The position numbers and the translations under genes were made by a program. DNA of 30,000 nt from Mesostigma viride (Eukaryota; Streptophyta; Mesostigmatophyceae; Mesostigmatales; Mesostigmataceae), in the NCBI GenBank assembly GCA_009746045.1, contig RPFO01000131.1, positions 1,138,466 through 1,168,465 of the forward strand. Reading direction: 5' to 3'. Within the stretch, counting starts at the first letter, position 1; every line of letters begins with the position of its first letter. Shown one piece after another: positions 1 through 10,790 of the stretch. The notes under the pieces are model-generated. The model made no database searches, was not told where the DNA came from, and worked only from the letters and a program-made list of their open reading frames with translations.

Positions 1-3000
1 ACACTCTCCTCACCCTTGAACACTCTCCTCACCCTTGAACACTCTCCTCACCCTTGAACGCTCTCCTCACCCTTGAACACTCTCCTCACCCTTGAACACT
101 CTCCTCACCCTTGAACACTCTCCTCACCCTTGAGCACTCTCCTCGCCCTTGAACACTCTCCTCACCCTTGAACACTCTCCTCACCCTTGAACACTCTCCT
201 CACCCTTAAACACTCTCCTCACCCTTGAACACTCTCCTCACCCTTGAGCACTCTCCTCACCCTTGAACGCTCTCCTCACCCTTGAACACTCTCCTCACCC
301 TTAAACACTCTCCTCACCCTTGAGCACTCTCCTCACCCTTGAACACTCTCCTCACCCTTGAACACTCTCCTCACCCTTGAACACTCTCCTTACCCTTGAA
401 CACTCTCCTCACCCTTGAACGCTCTCCTCACCCTTGAACACTCTCCTCACCCTTGAACACTCTCCTCACCCTTGAACACTCTCCTCACCCTTGAACGCTC
501 TCCTCGCCCTTGAACACTCTCCTTACCCTTGAACGCTCTCCTCACCCTTGAACACTCTCCTCACCCTTGAACGCTCTCCTCACCCTTGAACACTCTCCTC
601 ACCCTTGAACACTCTCCTCACCCTTGAACACTCTCCTCACCCTTGAACGCTCTCCTCACCCTTGAACACTCTCCTCACCCTTGAACACTCTCCTCACCCT
701 TGAACACTCTCCTCACCCTTGAACGCTCTCCTCGCCCTTGAACACTCTCCTTACCCTTGAACACTCTCCTCACCCTTGAACACTCTCCTCACCCTTGAAC
801 GCTCTCCTCACCCTTGAACACTCTCCTCACCCTTGAACACTCTCCTCACCCTTGAACACTCTCCTCACCCTTGAACACTCTCCTCACCCTTGAACACTCT
901 CCTCACCCTTGAACACTCTCCTCACCCTTGAACACTCTCCTCACCCTTGAACACTCTCCTCACCCTTGAACACTCTCCTCACCCTTGAACACTCTCCTCA
1001 CCCTTGAACACTCTCCTCACCCTTGAGCACTCTCCTCACCCTTGAACACTCTCCTCACCCTTGAACACTCTCCTCACCCTTGAACACTCTCCTCACCCTT
1101 GAACACTCTCCTCACCCTTGAACACTCTCCTCACCCTTGAACACTCTCCTCACCCTTGAACACTCTCCTCACCCTTGAACGCTCTCCTCACCCTTGAACA
1201 CTCTCCTCACCCTTGAACACTCTCCTCACCCTTGAACACTCTCCTCACCCTTGAACACTCTCCTCACCCTTGAACACTCTCCTCACCCTTGAACACTCTC
1301 CTCACCCTTGAACACTCTCCTCACCCTTGAACACTCTCCTCACCCTTGAACACTCTCCTCACCCTTGAACACTCTCCTCACCCTTGAACGCTCTCCTCAC
1401 CCTTGAACACTCTCCTCACCCTTGAACGCTCTCCTCACCCTTGAACACTCTCCTCACCCTTGAACGCTCTCCTCACCCTTGAACACTCTCCTCACCCTTG
1501 CACACTCTCCTCACCCTTGAACACTCTCCTTACCCTTGAACGCTCTCCTCACCCTTGAGCACTCTCCTCACCCTTGAACGCTCTCCTCACCCTTGAACAC
1601 TCTCCTCACCCTTAAACACTCTCCTCACCCTTGAGCACTCTCCTCACCCTTGAACACTCTCCTCACCCTTGAACACTCTCCTCACCCTTGAACACTCTCC
1701 TTACCCTTGAACACTCTCCTCACCCTTGAACGCTCTCCTCACCCTTGAACACTCTCCTCGCCCTTGAACACTCTCCTCACCCTTGAACACTCTCCTCACC
1801 CTTGAACACTCTCCTCACCCTTGAACGCTCTCCTCACCCTTGAACACTCTCCTCACCCTTGAACACTCTCCTCACCCTTGAACACTCTCCTCGCCCTTGA
1901 ACACTCTCCTCACCCTTGAACAACTCTCCTCACCCTTGAACACTCTCCTCACCCTTGAACACTCTCCTCACCCTTGAACACTCTCCTCACCCTTGAACAC
2001 TCTCCTCACCCTTGAGCACTCTCCTCACCCTTGAACACTCTCCTCGCCCTTGAACACTCTCCTTACCCTTGAACGCTCTCCTCACCCTTGAACACTCTCC
2101 TCACCCTTGAACACTCTCCTCACCCTTGAACGCTCTCCTCACCCTTGAACACTCTCCTCACCCTTGAACACTCTCCTCACCCTTGAACACTCTCCTCACC
2201 CTTGAACGCTCTCCTCACCCTTGAACACTCTCCTCACCCTTGAACACTCTCCTCACCCTTGAACACTCTCCTCACCCTTGAACACTCTCCTCACCCTTGA
2301 ACACTCTCCTCACCCTTGAACACTCTCCTCACCCTTGAACACTCTCCTCACCCTTGAACACTCTCCTCACCCTTGAACACTCTCCTCACCCTTGAACACT
2401 CTCCTCACCCTTGAACGCTCTCCTCACCCTTGAACACTCTCCTCACCCTTGAACGCTCTCCTCACCCTTGAACACTCTCCTCACCCTTGAACGCTCTCCT
2501 CACCCTTGAACACTCTCCTCACCCTTGCACACTCTCCTCACCCTTGAACACTCTCCTTACCCTTGAACGCTCTCCTCACCCTTGAGCACTCTCCTCACCC
2601 TTGAACGCTCTCCTCACCCTTGAACACTCTCCTCACCCTTAAACACTCTCCTCACCCTTGAGCACTCTCCTCACCCTTGAACACTCTCCTCACCCTTGAA
2701 CACTCTCCTCACCCTTGAACACTCTCCTTACCCTTGAACACTCTCCTCACCCTTGAACGCTCTCCTCACCCTTGAACACTCTCCTCGCCCTTGAACACTC
2801 TCCTCACCCTTGAACACTCTCCTCACCCTTGAACACTCTCCTCACCCTTGAACGCTCTCCTCACCCTTGAACACTCTCCTCACCCTTGAACACTCTCCTC
2901 ACCCTTGAACACTCTCCTCGCCCTTGAACACTCTCCTCACCCTTGAACAACTCTCCTCACCCTTGAACACTCTCCTCACCCTTGAACACTCTCCTCACCC

Positions 3001-4807
3001 TTGAACACTCTCCTCACCCTTGAACACTCTCCTCACCCTTGAGCACTCTCCTCACCCTTGAACACTCTCCTCGCCCTTGAACACTCTCCTTACCCTTGAA
3101 CGCTCTCCTCACCCTTGAACACTCTCCTCACCCTTGAACACTCTCCTCACCCTTGAACGCTCTCCTCACCCTTGAACACTCTCCTCACCCTTGAACACTC
3201 TCCTCACCCTTGAACACTCTCCTCACCCTTGAACACTCTCCTCACCCTTGAACACTCTCCTCACCCTTGAACGCTCTCCTCACCCTTGAACACTCTCCTC
3301 ACCCTTGAACACTCTCCTCACCCTTGAACACTCTCCTCGCCCTTGAACACTCTCCTCACCCTTGAACACTCTCCTCACCCTTGAACACTCTCCTCACCCT
3401 TGAACTCTCCTCACCCTTGAACACTCTCCTCACCCTTGAACACTCTCCTCACCCTTGAACGCTCTCCTCACCCTTGAACACTCTCCTCACCCTTGAACAC
3501 TCTCCTCACCCTTGAACGCTCTCCTCGCCCTTGAACACTCTCCTCACCCTTGAACACTCTCCTCACCCTTGAACACTCTCCTCGCCCTTGAACACTCTCC
3601 TCACCCTTGAACACTCTCCTCACCCTTGAACACTCTCCTCGCCCTTGAACACTCTCCTCACCCTTGAACAACTCTCCTCACCCTTGAACACTCTCCTCAC
3701 CCTTGAACACTCTCCTCACCCTTGAACACTCTCCTCACCCTTGAACAACTCTCCTCACCCTTGAACGCTCTCCTCACCCTTGAACACTCTCCTCACCCTT
3801 GAACACTCTCCTCACCCTTGAACACTCTCCTCACCCTTGAACACTCTCCTCACCCTTGAACACTCTCCTCGCCCTTGAACACTCTCCTCACCCTTGAACA
3901 ACTCTCCTCACCCTTGAACACTCTCCTCACCCTTGAACACTCTCCTCACCCTTGAACACTCTCCTCGCCCTTGAACACTCTCCTCACCCTTGAACGCTCT
4001 CCTCACCCTTGAACACTCTCCTCACCCTTGAACACTCTCCTCACCCTTGAACACTCTCCTCACCCTTGAACGCTCTCCTCACCCTTGAACACTCTCCTCA
4101 CCCTTGAACACTCTCCTCACCCTTGAACGCTCTCCTCACCCTTGAACACTCTCCTCACCCTTGAGCACTCTCCTCACCCTTGAACACTCTCCTCACCCTT
4201 GAACACTCTCCTCGCCCTTGAACACTCTCCTCGCCCTTGAACACTCTCCTCACCCTTGAACACTCTCCTCACCCTTGAACACTCTCCTCACCCTTGAACA
4301 CTCTCCTCACCCTTGAACACTCTCCTCACCCTTGAACACTCTCCTCACCCTTGAACACTCTCCTCGCCCTTGAACACTCTCCTCACCCTTGAACACTCTC
4401 CTCACCCTTGAACGCTCTCCTCACCCTTGAACACTCTCCTCACCCTTGAACACTCTCCTCACCCTTGAACTCTCCTCACCCTTGAACACTCTCCTCACCC
4501 TTGAACACTCTCCTCACCCTTGAACACTCTCCTCGCCCTTGAACACTCTCCTCACCCTTGAACACTCTCCTCACCCTTGAACGCTCTCCTCACCCTTGAA
4601 CACTCTCCTCACCCTTGAACACTCTCCTCACCCTTGAACTCTCCTCACCCTTGAACGCTCTCCTCACCCTTGAACACTCTCCTCACCCTTGAACGCTCTC
4701 CTCACCCTTGAACACTCTCCTCACCCTTGAACGCTCTCCTCACCCTTGAACACTCTCCTCACCCTTGAGCACTCCACTTACCCTTGAGCACTCCACTTAC
4801 CCTTAAA
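1..4807. repeat. 19-bp minisatellite array with higher-order structure
   Basis: Uninterrupted tandem array of about 250 copies of a 19-bp unit, CACTCTCCTCACCCTTGAA, running off the left edge of the window. Units differ by a few recurring substitutions: CGCTC for CACTC, TCGCCC or TTACCC for TCACCC, TTAAAC, TTGCAC and GAGCAC. There are also length variants, 20-bp units with CAACTC (1921, 2948, about 3669, 3746, 3900) and 16-bp units lacking CAC (about 3404, 4469, 4637). The last two or three units (about 4768-4807) are diverged (CACTCCACTTACC). ORFs across it are artefacts of the repeat. It is not a CRISPR array because there are no unique spacers. Confidence 0.98.
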
Positions 4808-5195
4808 CGTTCCCGAGATGTTGGCAGGGTACCGCAGCTCCTGCAGCCCGTCCAACCCCGCCACATTTATGCTGGGTGCGAGCACCGGGGCGCCCTGCCA
4901 ACCACGGACCACGGCAGGTGGGTGCCAAATGCCAGCGACGGCCGGTGGGTGCCAAGTGCCAACAAGGGCGGGGGCGATCAACGTCGTGTGAGGAAAACAT
5001 TGGGTGCAGCCAGCGGTGTGAGAAAAGTGCCAGGTAGTGTGTAGCGGCGCAAGCGACAGGATAGCGGAGGCACCAACGGCTGATGGTGCCAGGTGCATCG
5101 ATGGAAAAGGAAGCTATAAAAGAAAAAAGCAAGATTTTTGAAAGGTGGGTTCGTGCCCACCTTGTGCGGCTCCCCCACGCCAACTGATACCTCCA
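4808..5195. other. Unique spacer, no gene recognised
   Basis: Flank of the minisatellite. It contains a two-copy short repeat of about 27 bp around GGTGGGTGCCAA (4917-4970) and a purine-rich stretch at 5100-5135. Reading frames on both strands here are short or run into the neighbouring C-rich repeat, and none has a recognisable domain. Confidence 0.5.
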
Positions 5196-5214
5196 CCCCC
5201 CCCCCCCCCCCCCC
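5196..5214. repeat. Poly-C tract (19 C)
   Basis: Nineteen consecutive C. The minus strand is a G19 run that could form a G-quadruplex. Its length is probably variable or uncertain in the assembly. Confidence 0.95.
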
Positions 5215-5283
5215 ATTCCTCTGGGCTTCCTCCCTCCTCCCCTCCCATCCTTGGCTGCACGCCCCCCATCACTAGCAAGCCTC

Positions 5284-5443
5284 CATGCCAATGCCAATGC
5301 CCATGCCCACCCCCACCCCCACCCCCACCCCCACCCCACCCCCACCCCCACCCCCACCCCCACCCCCACCCCCCCCCACCCCCACCCCCACCCCCACCCC
5401 CACCCCCACCCCCACCCCCACCCCCACCCCCACCCCCACCCCA
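5284..5443. repeat. (CACCCC)n hexanucleotide array
   Basis: Begins as CCAATG/CCCATG-type hexamers and becomes a nearly pure CACCCC repeat of about 22 units, with two short phase slips (about 5335 and 5372). The long proline/threonine and glycine/valine reading frames across it are repeat artefacts. Confidence 0.95.
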
Positions 5444-7146
5444 GTTTCACCCACGTGCTGTCCCCGCATGCTAAGGCGGCAAGGTTGCACGATAAGTGTT
5501 AACATTACGACCGGGGAAACGACAGCGGGCGTGCTCCACAAGGTGAGGCGTGGGGTCAAGGGGAGCCAGGCCATGCTGCGCCCCCCCTCTATCCATCTAC
5601 CAAGGTGATGCGGCTACTATCTTGTGCATCAAGCTTCTGCCAGGGAGACATTGCCACGAGTGTAAGGCCGCTCCCTGTCACAAAACAGCCTTGTTAATGT
5701 GCAGTACGCGATTCTCGTCAGCGTATATCGGATACCGGCACAATAATTGGAAGCTAAATATTCAGCATCGTGGGTATATAATATTCGTGATTATAATTTC
5801 ACGTCAACATCGAGCCGGCACCACAAAATCACGTAAATACCAACGTGAACAGTGCCCTTGATTAACAACAGTGTCTCCTAACAATCCAAGTGGGGCATCT
5901 GGTCTCCGGTGTCCCCGTGCTTGTGTTGGTGGTAACCCTTGCCAGTAACGCGGCCGTTGTTAGCGGCCCCAAACGTGTTCATGCTGTAGTGAATGCTTGC
6001 ATCCTAACCGTGAACTCCTGGAACTAAAACACGGCCGGTTCCCGCAACCCTCGGCCCCTACTCTGCCAGACATAGAAGAGCGAACGATAAGCCCCAGGAC
6101 AAGGGCGCGTGCAATACGCGATCCCATTAAGAAGTATACCTGTGGCAACAAGGGTTGCGGAGTCGTGGTCGAGGAGTCTGCCAACGGGCGCGCTTGTATA
6201 GATAATGCCGTCAGAAACAAAAGACACAGCAAACATGCTCCTCTAATCAAGTCCCCATTACCCCGACGAAAATGCGCCATTTGACGTAGGTACTACCCTA
6301 TCAATGCGATGTTAGAAAACCAGACACTCTAGTTCACCCTATATGCCTGCGGTTTCTGCACGCCTTGCGCTTCACAGTTAGGCACAGCCGCCAGTTCTCT
6401 ATGCAAGCCTTGGAAACATTGTAACATTTGTCATATAAAGGACCAAGGCCTCATCACTGCTCGGAAGTTTGATTCAACTAGGAAAGAGTGTTGTGTATTT
6501 TAGCAAGGGGCGGCTAGGGGCCGGGCGACAGAATTCTGTCCTGGAGCAGAGCATGCATGGTCGACATCGACATCACCAATTTATGCTCCGCCTGTGCCAT
6601 AGATTACAGGCATGCCCATATAATTTGTAGCCATTGCCTGTGGATTTTCGCATAATGCAGGAGCTGGGATTCTGTTCGTACAGACGCTGGACTAAGCAAA
6701 AATGTCCTAGACACTTGAGCCGTTGAGGGGGCGTCGACACGTGGAAGGCTTTGGGAGTTCGGTAGCCAGCCGACCGGCCTCAATTGTGATGCACTCTGGA
6801 ACTTGGATCTGGCTGGACCGCTGGAGTGTTCTGCCATTGAACGGTTTACAACGCGTCGGCAGGACTATGTACCGCATGCAGGCGGTCAGGAACCGACGCG
6901 TGACGTGGCATCCAATTTCCGGCCACGCGAAGAGTTGAGTTGAGTTGAGTTGAGTTGAGTTTATGCCCGCGCCGGCGTACCGACAGGGTTATTAATATAT
7001 GGATCCAACGGCGTACGAAGATAGTGGTCAACGAGATCGCACAGGTACCGTTGGATCAGGCATCTGTCTACTTCATACAGTACTGCTCGGCGCGCTGCTA
7101 TGACTTCCCAGTACACACCGTACCCAACGGGCTCAGGATCCTCAGG
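5444..7146. other. About 1.7 kb without a supportable gene
   Basis: Mixed-composition DNA. The overlapping opposite-strand ORFs of about 100 codons at 5960-6284 have no recognisable motif. A short (GAGTT)n tract lies at about 6934-6961. A minus-strand ORF at 6961-7251 crosses the border of the downstream insertion, so it is unlikely to be one gene. I see no tRNA or other RNA gene. Confidence 0.45.
6934..6961. repeat. (GAGTT)5 microsatellite, possible retroposon tail
   Basis: Five copies of GAGTT. Read on the minus strand it is (AACTC)n, a pentamer tail like the (AATTC)n tails of LINE copies elsewhere in the window. No conserved hairpin lies next to it, so the link to a retroposon is only suggestive. 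A three-copy version occurs at about 28776-28791. Confidence 0.5.
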
Positions 7147-7370
7147 AAAATGGCGGGTGGAGCCAGTATGCCTCATGGCGACATCACTCAGGTCCAATGG
7201 CTTCCCTGGTCTAATAACGCGCCCTATTAGCCTTTCACCTGTCACCGCCACACGTGTGTGTGCCCACCTTCATTAGGATTCGCTGATACTCATTTCCCCT
7301 CTCACCTCTTTGGTCCATAATTGGCTAATAAAATATACCCATTTCCCCGAAAAAAAAAATGGCGGGTGGA
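7147..7370 (+). mobile_element. Poly(A)-tailed retroposed insert with 15-bp target-site duplication
   Basis: The 15-mer AAAATGGCGGGTGGA occurs at 7147-7161 and again at 7356-7370. Between the copies is an insert of about 195 bp ending in a run of ten A (7350-7359), preceded by AATAAA at 7328-7333. A direct repeat that starts with AAAA and follows a poly(A) tail is the hallmark of target-primed reverse transcription by an L1-type endonuclease. The insert has no ORF of its own, so it may be a SINE or a 5'-truncated processed mRNA copy. Its source is not identifiable from the window. Confidence 0.75.
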
Positions 7371-7863
7371 ACAAGATCGATTGGCGAAGCGATGTTGTTC
7401 CTGATGACCGAAGCAGAGCGAAGCCGCGGTATAATTAAAATGAAGGCAGGAAGACGGTGATAAGCGGTCAGCCCTCCATACCTGTCAGCACAAAGGCAGG
7501 AAGGTTGGCATTTTTGAGAGGCAATCAGAATCTGTAACTAAATAGGGGGCTCTTGCCTCATCAAATCCTTTTGATGTTTTGATTCCTAACTGCATCCGAA
7601 CCTTTCAAACAGGGTCTGGCTTCCCTCTGGCTTCTTAATCTCTGCGCTTTGTTGGCAAAGCGTCCGATCCGCCATTACACTGTCGGTATTAAGCTCCTTG
7701 CGGCACTGCATTTGGGGCAAATAGGACCAGCCAGCCAGTTGTGAATTTTCAAAGCAAATCTGCTCATTCGGGAGCTCGAGGAACTCAGGTTCAGGCTGCG
7801 TGGTTTTTCGATCTTGGTCAAAGCCCCCGAATTTTTCAAAAGCCAGCCTGCGCGATAACGCTG

Positions 7864-8232
7864 ATGGATGACTTGGAGGAGAGGCGTAAGCGTGCCGCAG
7901 CTCTTAGGCGGCCGTCCAATGTGGGAAGTGCGGGCCCAGAGGCGTTGGGCCTACGCCATGTGGAGCGGAATGAAAACGAACAAGCCAAAGCTACGGCTGC
8001 AAACCCGGATGGCCCCCCGCCTTGTCATGAGGTGCTGGTGGAGGGCCCCACCAACGCGAAGGTCTTAGCTTCAGCCTTTGAAAAGATCGGTGAGAAGAAC
8101 AAGGTTACCGGCGCGGCCGCTGTACTGTTCGGCGGGAAACTTGTCAATCGGGGAGATCTCGACAACAAGAAAGATTATAAGGAGGTCCTGGGGCCATTGC
8201 CTCCTAAACGAAGTCTGGCGGATCTCCCGTAA
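7864..8232 (+). CDS. Hypothetical protein, 122 aa
   Basis: Open frame from ATG 7864 to TAA 8230-8232. The frame is also open upstream to about 7741 but with no other ATG in it, so 7864 is the likely start. The protein begins MDDLEERRKRAAALRR, a charged, probably helical N-terminus. A hydrophilic middle follows, then an ordered-looking C-terminal half with NAKVLASAFEKIGEKNKVTG and LFGGKLVNRGDLDNKKDY, ending LPPKRSLADLP. There is no signal peptide or membrane segment. A TGTAA motif at 8323-8327, about 90 bases past the stop, fits a chlorophycean polyadenylation signal. I recognise no family. It could be a small single-exon gene or the last exon of a larger one, and the upstream 7371-7863 holds nothing certain. 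Confidence 0.5.
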   Translation: MDDLEERRKRAAALRRPSNVGSAGPEALGLRHVERNENEQAKATAANPDGPPPCHEVLVEGPTNAKVLASAFEKIGEKNKVTGAAAVLFGGKLVNRGDLDNKKDYKEVLGPLPPKRSLADLP

Positions 8233-8693
8233 TCGCGTCCTCATAGCCTTATTCGGCCATGCTCAAACTTTATTCTTAGCATCACTGTGTTTGTCGGCTG
8301 TCCGTTGATGTTGAACCATTGATGTAAGCTAGAGGGTAATGCGTATTTATTAGTTTTGCGATTCTTAATCCACTGGCAAGGTCACTACATTTGCTATTGG
8401 ATGCTTTATCTATTTGATGGAGGCCATTACGGGGCATATCGTGATTGAGCTAGCACCTGGCCTGGCAAGGCATGCCGCCAACTAAAGCAGCATGCATGAG
8501 CATAGTCAACCCATGCAATTCCAGCCTCAAGTGATGCGCATCAAGATTGGAAAGCACTATCTACACCAAGCTGGGCCGTACATGCCTTCGCTGCAGCCGC
8601 CAGTTGGTTGCGAAAGGGCTCTCTGCTTACTAGCTCTATGGGCAAATAACGAGGATGGGTTGACCAACCTGTTGTTGAAGACAAATTATCCAT
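8233..8693. other. Spacer, no gene recognised
   Basis: 3' flank of the 122-aa ORF up to the tail of the next LINE copy. One 67-codon ORF (8492-8695) has no domain signature. Nothing else is supportable. Confidence 0.4.
8323..8327 (+). promoter_or_regulatory. Candidate TGTAA polyadenylation signal
   Basis: TGTAA about 90 bases downstream of the 122-aa ORF. UGUAA is the standard polyadenylation signal of Chlamydomonas and its relatives. The pentamer is short and could occur by chance. Confidence 0.35.
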
Positions 8694-10012
8694 GAATTAA
8701 TTAATTAATTGAGAATATTACTCCGTTGGGAGTATACATAACACATATCCCTAAGAAGGGGCATATGGCCTTTAATAAACTCTGGGCTACAACCTGCAGG
8801 TGGGGGATGTAAACAGCCACCCACATGACATCTCAGCAGAGAGTTACTATATCTGCATGGGCAAAGCATGGCTAACTACTTAAATTAAGGCCAATGCGTC
8901 ATCTGGTGTGGATCCCATCAAATATAGGCATACATGTACATGGCCATGCACGTCTGCTTCAGAAGCCTTACTATATTCTACACTACTGCTGTAGTCCGGC
9001 CCCTATGCTGGCGGGGGTTGCCGGGGGTGCTGGGGCGGCGGGGGCCGGTCGATCGCTTGCCAGGGCTTGTTGTGGTCGACGTAGATGACCGCCCCCTGCA
9101 AGTATATACCGGCTTCTTCCCTGCTGTCTGCCGGAGCTGGACTGCTAGGTCGGCCATAGCGATCACGTCGCTGTTGTTGCTGCGCCATACATGCAAGATG
9201 TCAAGCCGTCGTCCAGCGCGTAGGGAGTCCTCACGAGGGCTCCGCTTGCGACGCTTGAGGAACAATTAAAAGCTTGTCCGCCATTTACTCATGCAAAGGT
9301 GAGCAGCAGCGGGGGCGGTCCCGCCTTACCCCGCGAGCGGGGAAGGCGGAGGGCCTCCAGCTCAGTGGAGCTCACCGATGAGTGCCATGCACAAGGATTT
9401 TGTCCTCAAACGCCTGTGCAAGCTTCTCGGAGTACTCACCTTGCAGCAGGTCGCAGTGCTTGACGATGATGTTACGGCAGCGCTTGTCGAGCTCGGCCTC
9501 CTAGCTCGCGGAGGTAGAGCGTCCGTTGTTGACCTGTGCAGCGGTGCATGGCGGAGGTGGTGGTGGTGGTGGTGGTGGTGGTGTGGCTCATCAGCATGGC
9601 AGCCCAGGTCTGGGGGACCGGAGGTCCGGGAGGAGCATCGATTGCCTTCGGGGCCAGCGGGGGCTGGCAATTCGCGGCAATGTCCTTCACTGCCTGGGCG
9701 GTGAGGCCTGCGGTGTTTTGCAGGCACTTGATGCATGGCGATGGCGTAACTGTCCTGGAGGCGCTTGTCGATGTCACGGAGCTGGGCGGCGGACTAGCAT
9801 CGGTGGTACGTGTGGCGGTGCCGGTGGCGGTATACGTGGGGTTGGAGGCGAGGAGGGTACGTGGAGGTGGCGGTGGAGATATGGTGGAGAGCATGGGGGC
9901 TGGAGCTCGGCAGCCAGCGTGCCAGCGGTGCCATGCACCCATGGCTGCTATACATCTGCAGCGAGGGCCGAGGAGGGTCACGTGCATGCTGCTCGATGGC
10001 CTCCTGAACTCT
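8694..10012 (-). mobile_element. ORF1-only LINE copy, type-1 3' end
   Basis: Read on the minus strand, a degenerate ORF1 (about 10007-8985) is followed by a 3' untranslated region of about 270 bp, a hairpin ACTCC-CAAC-GGAGT (8733-8720) and a (TTAA)n tail at 8710-8694. Its last 150 bases align with the 3' ends at 10120-10383, 21936-23850 and 25400-25565. They share GGATATGTGCTACATA-like, CATATGCCCCTT-like and CTTGCAGGAAGTAGCC-like blocks. No ORF2/RT sequence lies between ORF1 and the 3' end, as in the better-preserved copy at 24308-25565. Confidence 0.8.
8985..10007 (-). pseudogene. Degenerate LINE ORF1 (frameshifted)
   Basis: A homologue of the open ORF1 at 24308-25120 broken over all three frames. 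Shared blocks are LQNTAGLTAQAVKDIAA (about 9721-9667), TWAAML and a histidine/threonine (CAC)n stretch (about 9582-9548), the EE/EL-rich linker and basic segment, the LPR-RG block before the (P)PLLLTF equivalent (about 9345-9290), FLKRRKR (about 9265), AQQQQRR (about 9185) and the C-terminal VYV-HNKPWQA (about 9075). The (CAC)n expansion is absent from the other copy. Several indels make it non-coding. Confidence 0.75.
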
Positions 10013-10013
10013 T

Positions 10014-10118
10014 GATTAATTAAACTCGTGCTCCCGTTGGGGAGCGGCAACGGAGCACCGAAGTGCTTTTAATCCCTGTATGTGCACAACAGGAAGAAAG
10101 GGCAACTTTAGAGCCCCT
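10014..10118 (-). mobile_element. Short 5'-truncated LINE 3' end, type 2
   Basis: About 100 bases matching the 3' end of the copy that finishes at 14057. On the minus strand they are CCCTTTC-TCCTGTTGTGCACA, GGGATTAAAAGC, a hairpin AGCAC-TTCG-GTGCT, a second hairpin CTCCC-CAAC-GGGAG, CACGAGTTT and an (AATT)n tail at 10023-10014. Only the last 100 bases were inserted or survive. The copy abuts the neighbouring type-1 3' end, which reads in the opposite direction. Confidence 0.75.
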
Positions 10119-10119
10119 T

Positions 10120-10384
10120 AATTCTCCTTTATGCCACTCCTTCAATCAAATCAAGGCATGCCACAGCAGCAATCGGACACCGACGATAGACGATCCGGCA
10201 AATTCTGTGCCGGGTGTAATAACTAACCCAGAGCAGGTGTAGTTTACACCCTACACTTGCAGGAAGTAGCCCAGAAATTATGTATTAAAAGCCAGATTAT
10301 TACCCCTTCTCAGGGATATGTGCTACATATACTCCCAACGGAGTTATGTTCCAATTCAATTCAATTCAATTGAATTCAATTCAG
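10120..10384 (+). mobile_element. 5'-truncated LINE 3' end, type 1, (AATTC)n tail
   Basis: About 260 bases of 3' untranslated region with the shared blocks TTGCAGGAAGTAGCCC, CCCTTCTCAGGGATATGTGC and hairpin ACTCC-CAAC-GGAGT (10331-10344), ending in an (AATTC/CAATT)n tail at 10352-10383. No coding part is present. Confidence 0.75.
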
Positions 10385-10429
10385 TAACTATATACCCATG
10401 TGAGCATATCATAACAAGGAGCGTGGCCG

Positions 10430-10790
10430 GCAAGTATGGAACTTACTTAAGGTGGCTTCGGTCAGGGAAAAGGGGCCCAGAGGTCTTCGACGGAGCGCCC
10501 GAGGACCTGGAGAAGAGAGCGCAGAGGCGGCAGAGCTGAAGGCGGGGGCGAGATCGAGAAGCAGGGCAGGTGGTCAGGTCTGCGGTGGGAAAATCGGCCG
10601 TCGCTACAGGTAGCGCGCGGAGGTGGCTCTGGTATAGCCAAGCTGCTGGCACAGGTCAAGGAGCGAGGTGTGAGACCCATAAAACGCGTGCTCGGTGCTC
10701 CAGCTAGCATCTTGCATGAGTAGGCTGGGGCTGTTGAAAACAGCCGGGCTGCCCGGGCTGACGTCGAAGTCGCGCTCGGACCATGCAGCT
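10430..10790 (-). pseudogene. Possible LINE endonuclease-domain fragment (ORF2 N-terminal part)
   Basis: Minus-strand translation over about 10780-10600 reads RDFDVSPGSP, then HAFYGSHTSLLDLCQQLG, then YTRATSARY. This has the order of a LINE apurinic-like endonuclease (GDFN box, then 'G..LL.LC...G' and the segment before the SDH box). If correct, GDFN is mutated to RDFD and there is a stop soon after ARYL. A later PDHLP string in another frame (about 10560) could be the SDH box after a frameshift. The match is by pattern only. No in-frame link to an RT domain is present. Confidence 0.4.

Noticed and set aside
3468-3671. Minus-strand ORF of repeated ESVQGRGE-type peptides
   Set aside because: Arises purely from the minisatellite. 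The same peptide would appear wherever no unit-length variant breaks the frame.
1-4807. CRISPR-like regular array
   Set aside because: Units are contiguous 19-mers with only point variants. There are no spacers, and the context is eukaryotic.
4803-5450. 215-codon minus-strand ORF with Gly/Trp/Val tract
   Set aside because: Half of it is the (CACCCC)n repeat and the rest has opposing ORFs of equal quality and no domain.
9526-10050. Plus-strand ORFs of 159-165 codons with poly-Gly/Val
   Set aside because: They are antisense to a recognisable LINE ORF1. The poly-residue run is the (CAC)n stretch of ORF1 read backwards.
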